Origin: JANMCE01 sp963791625
Lineage (GTDB): Bacteria; Actinomycetota; Acidimicrobiia; Acidimicrobiales; Ilumatobacteraceae
DNA length: 64,000 bases
Direction of reading: 5' to 3'
Assembly: GCA_963791625.1 (NCBI GenBank)
Contig: CAWBTA010000005.1
Coordinates: 248,001-312,000, forward strand
Shown: positions 46,079-54,464 of the stretch, one piece after another
Layout: the number at the start of each line of letters is the position of its first letter
Position numbering within the stretch: position 1 is the stretch's first letter
The notes under the pieces: model-generated
The model's database searches: none
What the model was told of the DNA's origin: nothing
The model's input: only the letters and a program-made list of their open reading frames with translations
Translations under genes and position numbers: made by a program

Positions 46079-47152
46079 ATGGGCATTCCAAGAGCTGATG
46101 AGCTTGACCCTGCGTTACTGACCGAACTGCTGCGCTCAAGCGGCTATCTCGACGACATCGCGGCCGTGCGATCGGCAACGTTCGCTCCGCTCGGTGGAGC
46201 CGCTGGCATGATGAGCGAGGTTGTGCGAGGCACCCTTGCCTACGACGGCACCACGTCGGCACCGACGTCGGTCATCGTCAAGACAGCAACGTCCGATGAA
46301 CATCGCCGATTCGTCGCCACCGCCGGAAAGCTCTACCAACGCGAGATTGCGTTCTATACCCACATTGCCCAGGAGGCGCCGGTGCGAGTGCCCCACTGCA
46401 TCTACGCCGCCATCGACAACGAGACGAACGACTTCCTGCTCATCCTCGAAGATGTCGGTCGCCAGCGTTCGATCGATCAGGTGGCGGGTGCCGATGTGGC
46501 CGACGCGTTCGCTGCGATAAGGCTCATGGCGAAATGGCATGCCAAATGGTGGGGGCAAGACCTCAGCGAACTGTCGCAGCATTTCTTCGCGTGGAACGGA
46601 GAGTTCAACAAGGCCGCGTTCCCGATGGTCTTCGGAGGGAACTGGCCAGCCGCCAAAGAGCTCTACGGCGCGCGGCTTCCGGCCGACATCGTGGCGTTCG
46701 GCGACCGGTTCGTGGAGCGTAGCGGCGAGATACTCGACGGACTTATGGGTCCCGACACCCTGGTGCATTCCGATTTTCGAGCCGACAATCTGCTCTTCGA
46801 CGGTGACACGCCGATGCTGCTCGACTTCCAAATGTTGTCGGTTGGTTGCGGCATGGTCGACTTCGGCTTCTTCATGAGCCAGTCACTTTCCACCGCCACA
46901 CGTCAAGAGCACTTCGACGACCTACTCTCGGCCTACCTGAGCGAACTGCACGCCCACGGTGTCGATCTGTCCCGCGAGGTAGCGGTCGACAAGTATCGCC
47001 GCGTGCTCGGGTTCGGTCTCGCGTGGCCCGTCGGCCTCGCCGGCTCTTTCGCACAACTCGATGACCGTAGCCAAGCGTTGGCGCTCTCGATGCTCGACCG
47101 GTACGTGCAGGCCATGGTCGACGCCAACGCCGTGGCGGTCTACCAGTCCTAA
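46079..47152 (+). CDS. Aminoglycoside/choline-kinase-like phosphotransferase (ecdysteroid-kinase-like)
   Basis: I start at ATG 46079 (MGIPRADELDPALLTELL), 13 bases after the hydroxylase stop; an ATG at 46052 overlapping that gene is an alternative. The 357-residue product shows a protein-kinase-like fold. ATP-lobe strands SVIVKTATSDEHRRF contain the Lys near residue 65, EIAFY follows near 86, the catalytic Brenner motif LVHSDFRADNLLFDG is near 226-240, and the metal-binding LLDFQML is near 246. Such proteins (APH, DUF1679/EcKL type) phosphorylate small hydroxylated molecules, and in actinobacteria they often lie with acyl-CoA dehydrogenases of lipid or xenobiotic catabolism. The context suggests phosphorylation of an alcohol intermediate, possibly one made by the hydroxylase. 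Confidence 0.87.
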   Translation: MGIPRADELDPALLTELLRSSGYLDDIAAVRSATFAPLGGAAGMMSEVVRGTLAYDGTTSAPTSVIVKTATSDEHRRFVATAGKLYQREIAFYTHIAQEAPVRVPHCIYAAIDNETNDFLLILEDVGRQRSIDQVAGADVADAFAAIRLMAKWHAKWWGQDLSELSQHFFAWNGEFNKAAFPMVFGGNWPAAKELYGARLPADIVAFGDRFVERSGEILDGLMGPDTLVHSDFRADNLLFDGDTPMLLDFQMLSVGCGMVDFGFFMSQSLSTATRQEHFDDLLSAYLSELHAHGVDLSREVAVDKYRRVLGFGLAWPVGLAGSFAQLDDRSQALALSMLDRYVQAMVDANAVAVYQS

Positions 47153-47277
47153 TGGGGATCGACCACTTCGCTTGAATCTTGGGTGAGGCTAGTTTCGAGC
47201 GGTTCCCGAGGCCGCACTTGCGCAGACGCGTGGCACCCATCGCGCAAACCGCCAACTAAGTTGGTAGTCGATAAGTT

Positions 47278-47906
47278 GATGAAGCCGGACGACATCTTCG
47301 TCGATTCGCCGACGCACTCGGCCGACACCACGGTGTTGCACTAGGCCCGCAGGCCGATGAGTTGCCCTATCTGCTGGATCACAGCCCCGAACTGGAGTCG
47401 GTTATTCAGCATGTCGTCGACGAGAGCCGCGATCGAAACGGTACCCGGATAGTGCTATCGGGCTCATCGCTGGCGATCATGGGCGGCCTACTCGACGGCG
47501 GGCGTCCACTGCGCGGTCGGGCCGACCTGCAACTTGTGGTGCAGCCGTTCGACTATCGCACCACCGCCGAGTACTGGAATGTGTCAGGTCCTGCCGTTGC
47601 ATTCCGCGCCCACGCCGTCACAGGCGGGTCACCGGGCTACGGCGTCCTTGCGCCGCCGCTCCCGGCCAAGGTCGACGCGTTCGGCAAGCCACCGTGCAGG
47701 CCATCGGAGAAGCGAAGCTCACAGCCGACGCCGACGCCGTTCACCACCTCGACCGGTGCGCCGAACTCTTGGTGGCGCGCGGGAACGGTCGGCCCCAGCA
47801 GCTGATCGTCTTCTGCGAGACAGCCACTCCGGCGCTTCGCAAGGTCGCCAACCGACGTAGCGACGTTACGATTGTCGACCTCAAGCGCCTCTACAAAGGC
47901 GACTGA
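47278..47906 (+). pseudogene. Decayed DUF234-type AAA ATPase gene
   Basis: Fragments of an ATPase remain in two frames. Positions about 47350-47660 encode DELPYLLDHSPELESVIQ, IVLSGSSLAIMGGLLDGG and PLRGRADLQLVVQPFDYRT, which match the Walker B/sensor part of DUF234-type ATPases. Positions 47694-47906 encode the C-terminal nuclease-like part (AIGEAKLTADADAVHHLDR ... VDLKRLYKG) in a different frame. The N-terminal P-loop is missing, a stop lies at 47341-47343, and about 180 residues between the two fragments are gone. A possible old start (MKPDDIF) is at 47278, preceded by the small palindrome CCAACT-A-AGTTGG at 47252-47264. The intact family is often linked to mobile DNA or defence. The 125 bases to its left hold nothing else that I recognise. 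Confidence 0.75.
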
Positions 47907-48038
47907 CGCATCACATACTGGAACGGTCGTCACCCTGGCGAGCGGACCACGTCATTGCTCCATCCCACAGATCGTCACGGCCGAACTCGAATGACACGCC
48001 CGCCTCGGGTAGGCACAAAGCAACGTTGATTGATGCGT

Positions 48039-48074
48039 GTCACACGGAGGAACGTACGCATTCCTCCGTGTGAC
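48039..48074. terminator. Perfect 14-bp hairpin between convergent genes
   Basis: Arms GTCACACGGAGGAA (48039-48052) and TTCCTCCGTGTGAC (48061-48074) pair perfectly around an 8-base loop. It lies between the decayed ATPase and the 3' end of the minus-strand peptidase gene. There is no T-run on either side, so it may act as a T-poor bidirectional terminator. Confidence 0.65.
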
Positions 48075-48122
48075 AACGGAGAGCTAAGGCCGCTCGCCGA
48101 TCGCCGCAGCACAAACAAGGCT

Positions 48123-48866
48123 TCAGCGGGAGGCGGGGTCTTGGCGGTAGAAGTCGGCAAGGGCGCTATAGAGCGCAGGCTTGGCGGAGGCGAGGTTGCG
48201 AGGGGTGCAGAAAAACGTTTCGGTGGCGACCGCGAAGAACTCGGCCGGGTTCGACCACGCGTACGCACCCAAGACCTCGTCCGACGGGCGGTGTTCATGG
48301 TGTCCGTATTCGTCGGCCAAGAGTGTCGTCCAAGCGCTGAGGCGTGGTCCTCGCAGCGGTGGCGTGCCATCGGCGGGGCCGTCGCTCATGTCGATCTTGT
48401 GAGCGAACTCGTGGATGACGACGTTTTGGCCCGCCTCGGGGTGGCGACTTTCCTGCAACGCAACGTCCCAGGAAATCGCCAGGGGCCCGCGGTCGGGAAG
48501 GCTGATACCGTCGGTCCAGACCTTGTCGTCGCTGAACGTTCCGGCCGATGGGCCCGAACGCAGCCCGGTCGACAGGGCCGCAGACGGGCGCACGATGATC
48601 GAGTGCACGCGGTCGTAGGCGTCGAGGCCGACGGCAAGAATCGGCAACGCGGCATTGGCCGCAAGCGTGATGGTGATGTCTGGCCGAAGCGTGAACCCGT
48701 TCGCTGCCTCCCAATCCTTGACTCGAATGAGTTCGACAGTGAGGTCGGCCAGGCGTTCGCGCTCGGGTGCGCTCAATGGTCGGGCCAACGCAACGTTCTG
48801 GCCAATGATCGCGTCGAGCTGCTCTCGATCGATGTCCGGGGTGTGGGCGGATCGCCACCAGGGCAT
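48123..48866 (-). CDS. mtfA: MtfA-type zinc-dependent peptidase
   Basis: The 247-residue protein has the MtfA (Mlc titration factor A) layout. LSAPERERLADLTVELIRVK lies near residues 31-50, ITLAANAALPILAVGLDAY near 70-88, and the gluzincin motif VVIHEFAHKIDMSDG has zinc ligands His152 and His156 and catalytic Glu153. A third ligand Glu is expected in NPAEFFAVATETFF near residues 210-223. In E. coli the family member binds the repressor Mlc and acts as a peptidase; here the target is unknown, and no Mlc is in the window. The length is close to that of E. coli MtfA (about 265). No signal peptide is seen, so it is cytoplasmic. It lies downstream of the SARP gene on the same strand, 131 bases away, and is probably transcribed separately. 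Confidence 0.92.
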   Translation of the reverse strand: MPWWRSAHTPDIDREQLDAIIGQNVALARPLSAPERERLADLTVELIRVKDWEAANGFTLRPDITITLAANAALPILAVGLDAYDRVHSIIVRPSAALSTGLRSGPSAGTFSDDKVWTDGISLPDRGPLAISWDVALQESRHPEAGQNVVIHEFAHKIDMSDGPADGTPPLRGPRLSAWTTLLADEYGHHEHRPSDEVLGAYAWSNPAEFFAVATETFFCTPRNLASAKPALYSALADFYRQDPASR

Positions 48867-48997
48867 GTCGGTTCACTTTCTTGTCGCCCGTCGGGCTCAC
48901 ACTTCGAGGATAGGCTCCGAGCGCGCCGATATGAGATCGACCAAGCACCGGTCAATTTCCCGACTGCGAGAGGTGTCCCATGACGGGTCGGCGATGG

Positions 48998-51961
48998 TCA
49001 GCCCGCTTGCGCGATGCGCTGCTGAACAAATGTCACGAGGGCGCTCTCGGTGAGGCTGGTGCCTTGTTGCACTGCCGCGTCGAAGTGTTCTGCACCCAAT
49101 GCCGCCCTTACCTGCTCGACTGCCTCCGGGAAGTCGTCGGGGTCACCCGGCGCGAACGGGCGCGCCGACGTGGCCCCGGAGGCGCTGAGCGCGCCGTAAA
49201 GAGTGGCGGCCGCGTCGTGATCGCCATATTTCATGAGGAGGTCGATTACGCGGCGAAGGGACAGTCGTAGGCTCACCCAGTCTCCGCCGCGGTACCAGGT
49301 GTCGATGACGACGCCGGAGCCGGCCAGGGCAGTTCGCAGGTCACCATTACGGGCTTCGAGCCACCAGACCTCCGTCTGCGCAAAGGCTTCCATCCACCGG
49401 TTGCCGACGCTCTGCGCGAGCTGAGCGGCAGTCCGTAGATGACGAAGACTCTCGCCGGGCTCAGACCCCTCCAATGCAAGTCCAAGCGCATAGGCGGCGC
49501 CGGCTAACGCAGTAGGTGAGCCGCTGGCAGTCGCCGGAGCCTGGGCTTCGCCCGCGAGGATGGCGCCGCGTACCGTTCGCCCCATGCTGGTTTCGGCCAC
49601 GGAACGCATGTAGAGCGCGTGAGCGAGCCGTGCCGGTGTCCCTTCGCGCGCGCTGGCCACCATGTGGTCCATCCACTCCAAGGCTTCATCCGTCCGTCCG
49701 ATGTAGAACAGCGTGTTGGCGAGGGCGCGTTCAGCCAGGCCGCTCGAGGAGTGCTCCTTCGTCTGAATGTCGATCACACGAAGACCGACATCGAGGCTGG
49801 CTTCGAGATCTCCACGGACAAAGTGGCCGTAACTCACAATCGCCATCACGAGTGGGTACCGATGGTGATCCGCAGCGCCGGGAAGTTCAAGGCAGCTCGT
49901 TGCCCATGAACTCAGCTCGTAGCGAATCCGACGAAATCCGAACTCTCTGAGTCCGGCCACGATTCGCAGGGCCGCATCGACATTGCCGAGACGCACGCTG
50001 CGACCGAAGGCAGCGCGGTAGTTGTCGAAATCCGCCTCGATCTGGTGCGACCACCGAGCCTCGTCCGGGCCCGTCATCCCGACACCAGCACACTCGGCCA
50101 GGTCAGCGAACCAGTCAAGATGAGCGTCATCGATACGGTTGGCGCTTTCGAACTCGTTGAGCTGCTCACGACCGTAGGTGCGGAGGGTTTCCAAGAGCCG
50201 ATACCTGGTCGGCTCCTGACTGATCCGTTGGACCATCGACTTTTCGACAAGCGCCGAAAGCATTCCGACGATGTCGGGAGTCACGTGCGGTCCGTCAACA
50301 ATCGCGGGGTCTGGCTCGGCGCATACCGCCTTCGCAGCGGCCAGATCGAAGCTCCCGGCGAAGACGGCGAGTCGAGCGAAGAGCACCTGTTCCTCGTGGT
50401 TCAATTGTCGGAACGACCACGCAACGGTGTCTCGCAGGGTTCGGTGGCGGCGATCGGCCAATCGCATGCTCGAACTAAGAACAACCGAGGGTGTGTCGAG
50501 GCGCTCAAGGATCGTCTCGGGTGACAGCGACCGGAACTGCGGGGCAACGAGCTCCAGCGCGAGCGGCAAGCCATCCAGGCGGCGGCATATCTCGTTCAGA
50601 ACCTCTGCGTTGGCTGGCGTGATCACGAAGCCGGGGACGGCGGTGGCGACTCGATCGACAAGGAGGCGCACGGCCGGAGCACTCTCGATCGCGTCAAGGC
50701 TGATGTCGTCCGGTTCGACCGACGACAGTGGAGCGACGGCAAGAACTACCTCGCCGGGGAGCCCGAGTGCCTCGCGTGAGGTAGTGAGCATACGCACATC
50801 CGGACATTGCGCTCGGATGCGATCAAGGAAGGGAACCAGCGCATCGAGCAGATGCTCACAGTTATCGAAGACCAGGAGTTGCTCGCGCTCGGCGAGGGCG
50901 TCGAGCACCGCCCTTTCGATTGTGACGTGCTGGCGAGGTTGGACGTCAAGCGCCGTGGCCAACGCGTCGCTCAACAAATTCGGGTTGCTAACGGCCGCGA
51001 GTTCGATGAACACCACACCGTTGTGAAAGCCGAGGTCGGTGGCCGCCATTCGACGCGCCAGCCGGGTCTTGCCCACGCCACCTGGTCCGGACAACGTGAC
51101 GAGCTGTGCCCGATCAAGGGCGGTCGCGATCCCTGTCAGATCGTGCTCTCGGCCAACGAGCGGCGTCGGATTGTCCATCACCAACGGATGCGATCGCCTC
51201 GAAATCTTCGGCTCGACGAGTCCGCTCAGTGTGTCGTCATCGGCCAGGATTCGACGCTCGGTCGCCTGGAATGACGCCGATGGTTCAAGGCCCATGTCCT
51301 CGCGAAGGAGGGCACGAAACTCATTGGCTCGACGAAGCGCCTCGCCCTGGCGGCCATCTCGGTAGAGGGCGATCATGAGTTGGCCGACGAAGCATTCGCG
51401 CAACGGATACGTGGCGGTCAGACGCTCCAGGTCCCCGATCAAGGACATGTCGCCACCCTTGGCAAGCCGGCTTTCGATCCAGGCTTCGTTTTGGGTCTGG
51501 CGCAACTCATCGAGGCGAACCGCTTCGGGTCGAATCCATTCGTGATCGGCCAAATCTCCAAACGCACGACCTCGCCACCACGACAGAGCGGCACCAAGAA
51601 GATCGGCAGCTGTCGCGGGGTCCGGCTCACTGGTGGCCTGTTTCGTCAGCCGATCAAAGTGATCAACATCGAGCCCTCCGTCAGCGATCGTGAGTCGATA
51701 GCCACCACCGGCCGCAACGATCTCACCGCCGGGCTCGAGCGCACGACGGACGCGAGAGAGGTGGCTCTGCAACGTTGCGACAGCTGCAGCCGGGGGCTCA
51801 TCACCCCATAACGCGTCACACAAACGGTCGATCGAAACGACCTCACCGCGATGGGCTGCGAGAACACCTAGGACCAGCCGGGGCTTCGGCCCCAAGGTGG
51901 CGCGCTCAAGCCCTGGTCCCTCGACGACAACCGGTCCCAAGATCCTCACGAGGAGATCCAT
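48998..51961 (-). CDS. SARP/AfsR-type transcriptional regulator (BTAD + NB-ARC + TPR)
   Basis: I start at ATG 51961 (MDLLVRILGPVVVEG), with GGAGGAG upstream; the in-frame sequence before this does not look like protein. The 987-residue product has an OmpR-like winged helix (residues about 20-95, VVSIDRLCDALWGDEPP), a bacterial transcriptional-activation domain (about 100-245, with FDRLTKQA and QGEALRRANEFRALLREDMG), an NB-ARC ATPase with P-loop LSGPGGVGKTRLARR near 285-300 and Walker B LLVFDNCEHLLD near 363, and a TPR-like C-terminal region. AfsR-type proteins bind ATP and activate transcription from direct heptad repeats at promoters. It is divergent from a tautomerase-cupin pair, and direct TGCAA repeats lie between, so it likely controls itself and that pair. 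No biosynthetic cluster is visible nearby. Confidence 0.93.
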   Translation of the reverse strand: MDLLVRILGPVVVEGPGLERATLGPKPRLVLGVLAAHRGEVVSIDRLCDALWGDEPPAAAVATLQSHLSRVRRALEPGGEIVAAGGGYRLTIADGGLDVDHFDRLTKQATSEPDPATAADLLGAALSWWRGRAFGDLADHEWIRPEAVRLDELRQTQNEAWIESRLAKGGDMSLIGDLERLTATYPLRECFVGQLMIALYRDGRQGEALRRANEFRALLREDMGLEPSASFQATERRILADDDTLSGLVEPKISRRSHPLVMDNPTPLVGREHDLTGIATALDRAQLVTLSGPGGVGKTRLARRMAATDLGFHNGVVFIELAAVSNPNLLSDALATALDVQPRQHVTIERAVLDALAEREQLLVFDNCEHLLDALVPFLDRIRAQCPDVRMLTTSREALGLPGEVVLAVAPLSSVEPDDISLDAIESAPAVRLLVDRVATAVPGFVITPANAEVLNEICRRLDGLPLALELVAPQFRSLSPETILERLDTPSVVLSSSMRLADRRHRTLRDTVAWSFRQLNHEEQVLFARLAVFAGSFDLAAAKAVCAEPDPAIVDGPHVTPDIVGMLSALVEKSMVQRISQEPTRYRLLETLRTYGREQLNEFESANRIDDAHLDWFADLAECAGVGMTGPDEARWSHQIEADFDNYRAAFGRSVRLGNVDAALRIVAGLREFGFRRIRYELSSWATSCLELPGAADHHRYPLVMAIVSYGHFVRGDLEASLDVGLRVIDIQTKEHSSSGLAERALANTLFYIGRTDEALEWMDHMVASAREGTPARLAHALYMRSVAETSMGRTVRGAILAGEAQAPATASGSPTALAGAAYALGLALEGSEPGESLRHLRTAAQLAQSVGNRWMEAFAQTEVWWLEARNGDLRTALAGSGVVIDTWYRGGDWVSLRLSLRRVIDLLMKYGDHDAAATLYGALSASGATSARPFAPGDPDDFPEAVEQVRAALGAEHFDAAVQQGTSLTESALVTFVQQRIAQAG

Positions 51962-51982
51962 ACAGCCATCATGCTCCTCCTG

Positions 51983-52010
51983 CTTGCAATGTGCTGCAAG
52001 GACGTTGCAA
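51983..52010. promoter_or_regulatory. Direct TGCAA repeats, candidate SARP operator
   Basis: TGCAA occurs at 51985, 51995 and 52006, a pitch of 10 and 11 bases, in the 142-base gap between the SARP gene and the tautomerase gene. SARP proteins bind direct repeats at about one helical turn. The first two copies also form an inverted repeat, CTTGCA-N6-TGCAAG, so a dimeric repressor is another reading. Confidence 0.5.
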
Positions 52011-52103
52011 CGCCGGTGCCAGCTGCATGCCACGAAGCCGCAAGGGGTTCGTTCGACGATGTCTTTGGCAACAACGCCAAACAACGAGAAAAGGACGAAC
52101 AGC

Positions 52104-52334
52104 ATGCCCTTCGTAAACGTCAAACTCATTAAGGGTGTCTTCACACCAGACCAGAAGCGCGAAATGATCACCAAGCTGACTGACACCATGGTCGGTATCG
52201 AGGGCGAATCGATGCGTCAGGTCACCTGGGTGGCCATCGAAGAAGTCGACAGCGGCGACTGGGGAATCGGAGGCCACAGCCTGACCACCCAGGACGTCAA
52301 AGACCTCCAAGCCGGCCGAGTCCACGCATCGTGA
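52104..52334 (+). CDS. 4-Oxalocrotonate tautomerase family protein
   Basis: The start at ATG 52104 gives a 76-residue protein that begins MPFVNVKLIKGVFTPDQKRE. After removal of Met, Pro is the N-terminal residue, which is the catalytic base of the tautomerase superfamily. The rest (ITKLTDTMVGIEGESMRQV, then VAIEEVDSGDWGIGG) matches the beta-alpha-beta fold of 4-oxalocrotonate tautomerase; family members act as hexamers or trimers on 2-hydroxydienoates or related enols. It is the first gene of a pair with the secreted cupin (15 bases between) and is divergent from the SARP regulator, which may control it. The substrate is unknown; no meta-cleavage pathway genes lie beside it. Confidence 0.9.
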   Translation: MPFVNVKLIKGVFTPDQKREMITKLTDTMVGIEGESMRQVTWVAIEEVDSGDWGIGGHSLTTQDVKDLQAGRVHAS

Positions 52335-52349
52335 ACGGAGAGAACTGAC

Positions 52350-52871
52350 ATGAACAAGATCCGCTACGTGCTTGGTTCGGTCGCGGTCGTTGCGTTCGCC
52401 GGAATGGCACTCTCGAACCCCGGTACTGCGACACCCGCTCCGACGCCGGCGCTCTCGGTGCCGGCCCACGATCATCACGAGCAGCACAGCAACAACATTG
52501 TCTACGGACCGGCGCCGGATGTCTTCCCGCCCGGCGCGGAGATGGCCGTGCTGCAAGGTGACCCAACGGTCGCCGGACAGATTTTCACCGTTCGATTGCG
52601 ATTGCCGAACGGCTACATCATTCCTCCGCACTTTCATCCGACCGACGAAAGCGTCACCGTGATCAAAGGCACGTTCAAAGTGGGGATCGGCGATCACTTT
52701 GACAAGGAGGCATTCCTCCCGCCGCTGCAGCGAGGTGACTTCATCGTTGCTCCGGCGAATGCCAATCACTTCGCCCAGGCGAAGGGACGCACCGAGGTAC
52801 AGGTCCACGCAATCGGGCCGTTTCAGATGACGTATGTGAACCCCGCCGACGATCCCCGCACCCCCAAGTAG
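52350..52871 (+). CDS. Secreted cupin-domain protein
   Basis: The 173-residue product has an N-terminal signal peptide (MNKIRYVLGSVAVVAFAGMA) with likely cleavage near the Ala/Thr/Pro-rich stretch, so it is exported or lipid-free periplasmic. A His-rich linker (HDHHEQHS, about residues 40-47) follows. The cupin core has metal ligands HFH at about 94-96 and a Glu in ESVTVIKGTF (motif 1), and His in NANHFAQ near 139 (motif 2). The fold is typical of small cupins that bind a metal and sometimes act as oxygenases or isomerases; the reaction here is unknown. It follows the tautomerase gene by 15 bases with GGAGAG before the ATG, and a strong terminator follows. Confidence 0.88.
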   Translation: MNKIRYVLGSVAVVAFAGMALSNPGTATPAPTPALSVPAHDHHEQHSNNIVYGPAPDVFPPGAEMAVLQGDPTVAGQIFTVRLRLPNGYIIPPHFHPTDESVTVIKGTFKVGIGDHFDKEAFLPPLQRGDFIVAPANANHFAQAKGRTEVQVHAIGPFQMTYVNPADDPRTPK

Positions 52872-52900
52872 AACCCGGATCAGCGCCCGTCGATCCAGGT

Positions 52901-52931
52901 TGCTGCCACGCCCTTCGTGGGCGTGGCAGCA
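52901..52931 (+). terminator. Strong hairpin terminator after the cupin gene
   Basis: Arms TGCTGCCACGCCC (52901-52913) and GGGCGTGGCAGCA (52919-52931) pair perfectly over 13 bases around a TTCGT loop, followed within nine bases by a short T-run. It lies 30 bases after the cupin stop codon. Confidence 0.85.
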
Positions 52932-53180
52932 GGTCCGCGTTTTGTCCCAAGCGACTTCGGGAGGAAGCGACCTCGCCCAGCACTGGGTTCGTGCTGTTGG
53001 GGTTGATCGTCGCGAATTCCAACTCGAGTGCTGTGTGGCGTTCTCTTGGTCAGAGAGGCCCGAGCGTCCAGCGGTCCATCGCGACGGGTTGCGTCCGGCA
53101 GGAGTGCATAAGGCCTGGACAACAGAGATTTCTTAACAAAGAAACTCGCTCGTGCATATAGCATTCCTATCCGTTCTTGG
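52932..53180. other. Non-coding stretch before the DUF222 gene
   Basis: About 250 bases separate the cupin terminator from the DUF222 promoter. Open frames here are short and unlike known proteins. An AT-richer patch near 53130-53180 probably belongs to the promoter of the next gene. I see nothing else. Confidence 0.5.
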
Positions 53181-53193
53181 GTACAATTGTTCT
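53181..53193 (+). promoter_or_regulatory. LexA-like (SOS) box overlapping a -10 element, leaderless start
   Basis: GTACAATTGTTC at 53181-53192 differs by one base from the GAAC-N4-GTTC core of actinobacterial SOS boxes. TACAAT inside it (53182-53187) is a good -10 hexamer whose start point would fall at the A of the ATG at 53194, so the mRNA may be leaderless. LexA binding here would block transcription. No convincing -35 is visible. Confidence 0.5.
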
Positions 53194-54360
53194 ATGTCGG
53201 CGGACACGATCACCCCCGAACTTGAGGCCATCAGTTCGGATCCGTCCGCCCGCGGGCTGCGAACCAATCTGGCTCTGCTCGATCGTTGTTTGGCGTCGAT
53301 TGTTCGCGATCTGTCGGTATTCGATCAGAACGCGGGTTGGGGTATTGACGGGTACAAGTCGTTGAACAGTTGGCTGTGTCATGAGACCCGCCGCTCACAA
53401 GGTGACGCGTATCGGATGCTGCAATTGATGCGACAGCTGCGCTCGCTCCCGGTCACCGAGGAAGCGTTCGCCAACGGGATGCTCGCCGCGTCGCAGGTGT
53501 TAGCGATCACTGCGAATGTGAACGACAAGACAATCGACCTGTTCACCGACGCCGAGGCCGAAATGGTTCCGCTCCTCGCGGAGTGCAGCGTCGATCAGAC
53601 CGGGCGGGTCATGAAGGAATGGGCCGCACGCGCAAAAGCTGCCGTCGACGCCGACAACGGGAGCGATCCGGAACCCGATAGCGATCATCTTCACTTCTCG
53701 GCGTTGATGGACGGACGTTTCAAGCTCGATGGGCAACTGTCGGGTGACGACGCGAAAGTGGTCGAAGAAGGCCTCACCTCATGCCTGCCCGACCTGGTTG
53801 AGGGTGAGCCGATACAGCCGTTCTCACAACGGCAAGCCGCGGCGTTGGTCGAGATGGCCCGCCGCGCGTTACAGAACGTCCCGAGCCCCGCCCGGCGTTC
53901 AGTCGAAATGACCGTACTCATCGACTTTCAGGACTACGTCAACGGCGGCATCGCCAAATACGCGGACGGCACCATGCTTGCGCCTGACCGGGTGAAGCGA
54001 TTGTTGTGTGACGCGAACCTTACGTTCGTTGTGCAGGGCGAGAATCGTGAGCCGCTGTGGATGTCGAGAACCGTCAGGTCAGCCACCCCCGCCCAATGGC
54101 GGGCGCTGGTCGCACACGATCGGCACTGCGCGTTCCCGGGTTGCACTATGAAACCCATCTGGTGCGAAGCTCACCACATCCTCGAATTCGACCGAGACCA
54201 CGGACCGACCGATATCGACAACATGGCCCTCCTCTGCGGCCAACATCACAAGACCGTCCACAAAACTGGATGGTCCGCAAAGATGGAACCCGGCCAACAA
54301 CTCGCCATAACCACACCAGAAGGCCACGTCCTACGCGGCCCACCCCGCACACTCCAATAG
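53194..54360 (+). CDS. DUF222 HNH endonuclease (13E12 repeat family)
   Basis: The ATG at 53194 gives 388 residues (MSADTITPELEAISS). The N-terminal half is the DUF222 region, with the typical phrases NAGWGIDGYKSLNSWLCH and AFANGMLAASQVLAITA. The C-terminus is an HNH nuclease with CAFPGCTMKPIWCEAHHILE (about 308-327), DIDNMALLCGQHH and HKTGW. These proteins are common, multi-copy and mobile in actinobacteria; the family is called 13E12 in mycobacteria, where LexA boxes precede several members. An SOS-like box covers the promoter here too. The function is not settled; a DNA-damage-related or selfish nuclease role is plausible. A terminator hairpin follows 24 bases after the stop. Confidence 0.92.
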   Translation: MSADTITPELEAISSDPSARGLRTNLALLDRCLASIVRDLSVFDQNAGWGIDGYKSLNSWLCHETRRSQGDAYRMLQLMRQLRSLPVTEEAFANGMLAASQVLAITANVNDKTIDLFTDAEAEMVPLLAECSVDQTGRVMKEWAARAKAAVDADNGSDPEPDSDHLHFSALMDGRFKLDGQLSGDDAKVVEEGLTSCLPDLVEGEPIQPFSQRQAAALVEMARRALQNVPSPARRSVEMTVLIDFQDYVNGGIAKYADGTMLAPDRVKRLLCDANLTFVVQGENREPLWMSRTVRSATPAQWRALVAHDRHCAFPGCTMKPIWCEAHHILEFDRDHGPTDIDNMALLCGQHHKTVHKTGWSAKMEPGQQLAITTPEGHVLRGPPRTLQ

Positions 54361-54384
54361 GCCGCGCTGGCCAATCGAAACGCC

Positions 54385-54412
54385 GTAGGCAGGCCCAACC
54401 GGGCCTGCTTAC
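54385..54412 (+). terminator. Hairpin terminator after the DUF222 gene
   Basis: GTAGGCAGGCCC (54385-54396) pairs with GGGCCTGCTTAC (54401-54412) at 11 of 12 positions, the remaining pair being G-U in RNA, around an AACC loop. It is placed 24 bases after the stop codon. Confidence 0.75.
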
Positions 54413-54464
54413 CGCGCCCCGGTGAGTTGGACAGGAGCCGGATCCGGTCGACACACTGAACGAC

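Noticed and set aside
51962..52189. N-terminal extension of the SARP regulator
   Set aside because: The in-frame sequence has no family match and would overlap the divergent tautomerase gene; the protein-like part starts at 51961.
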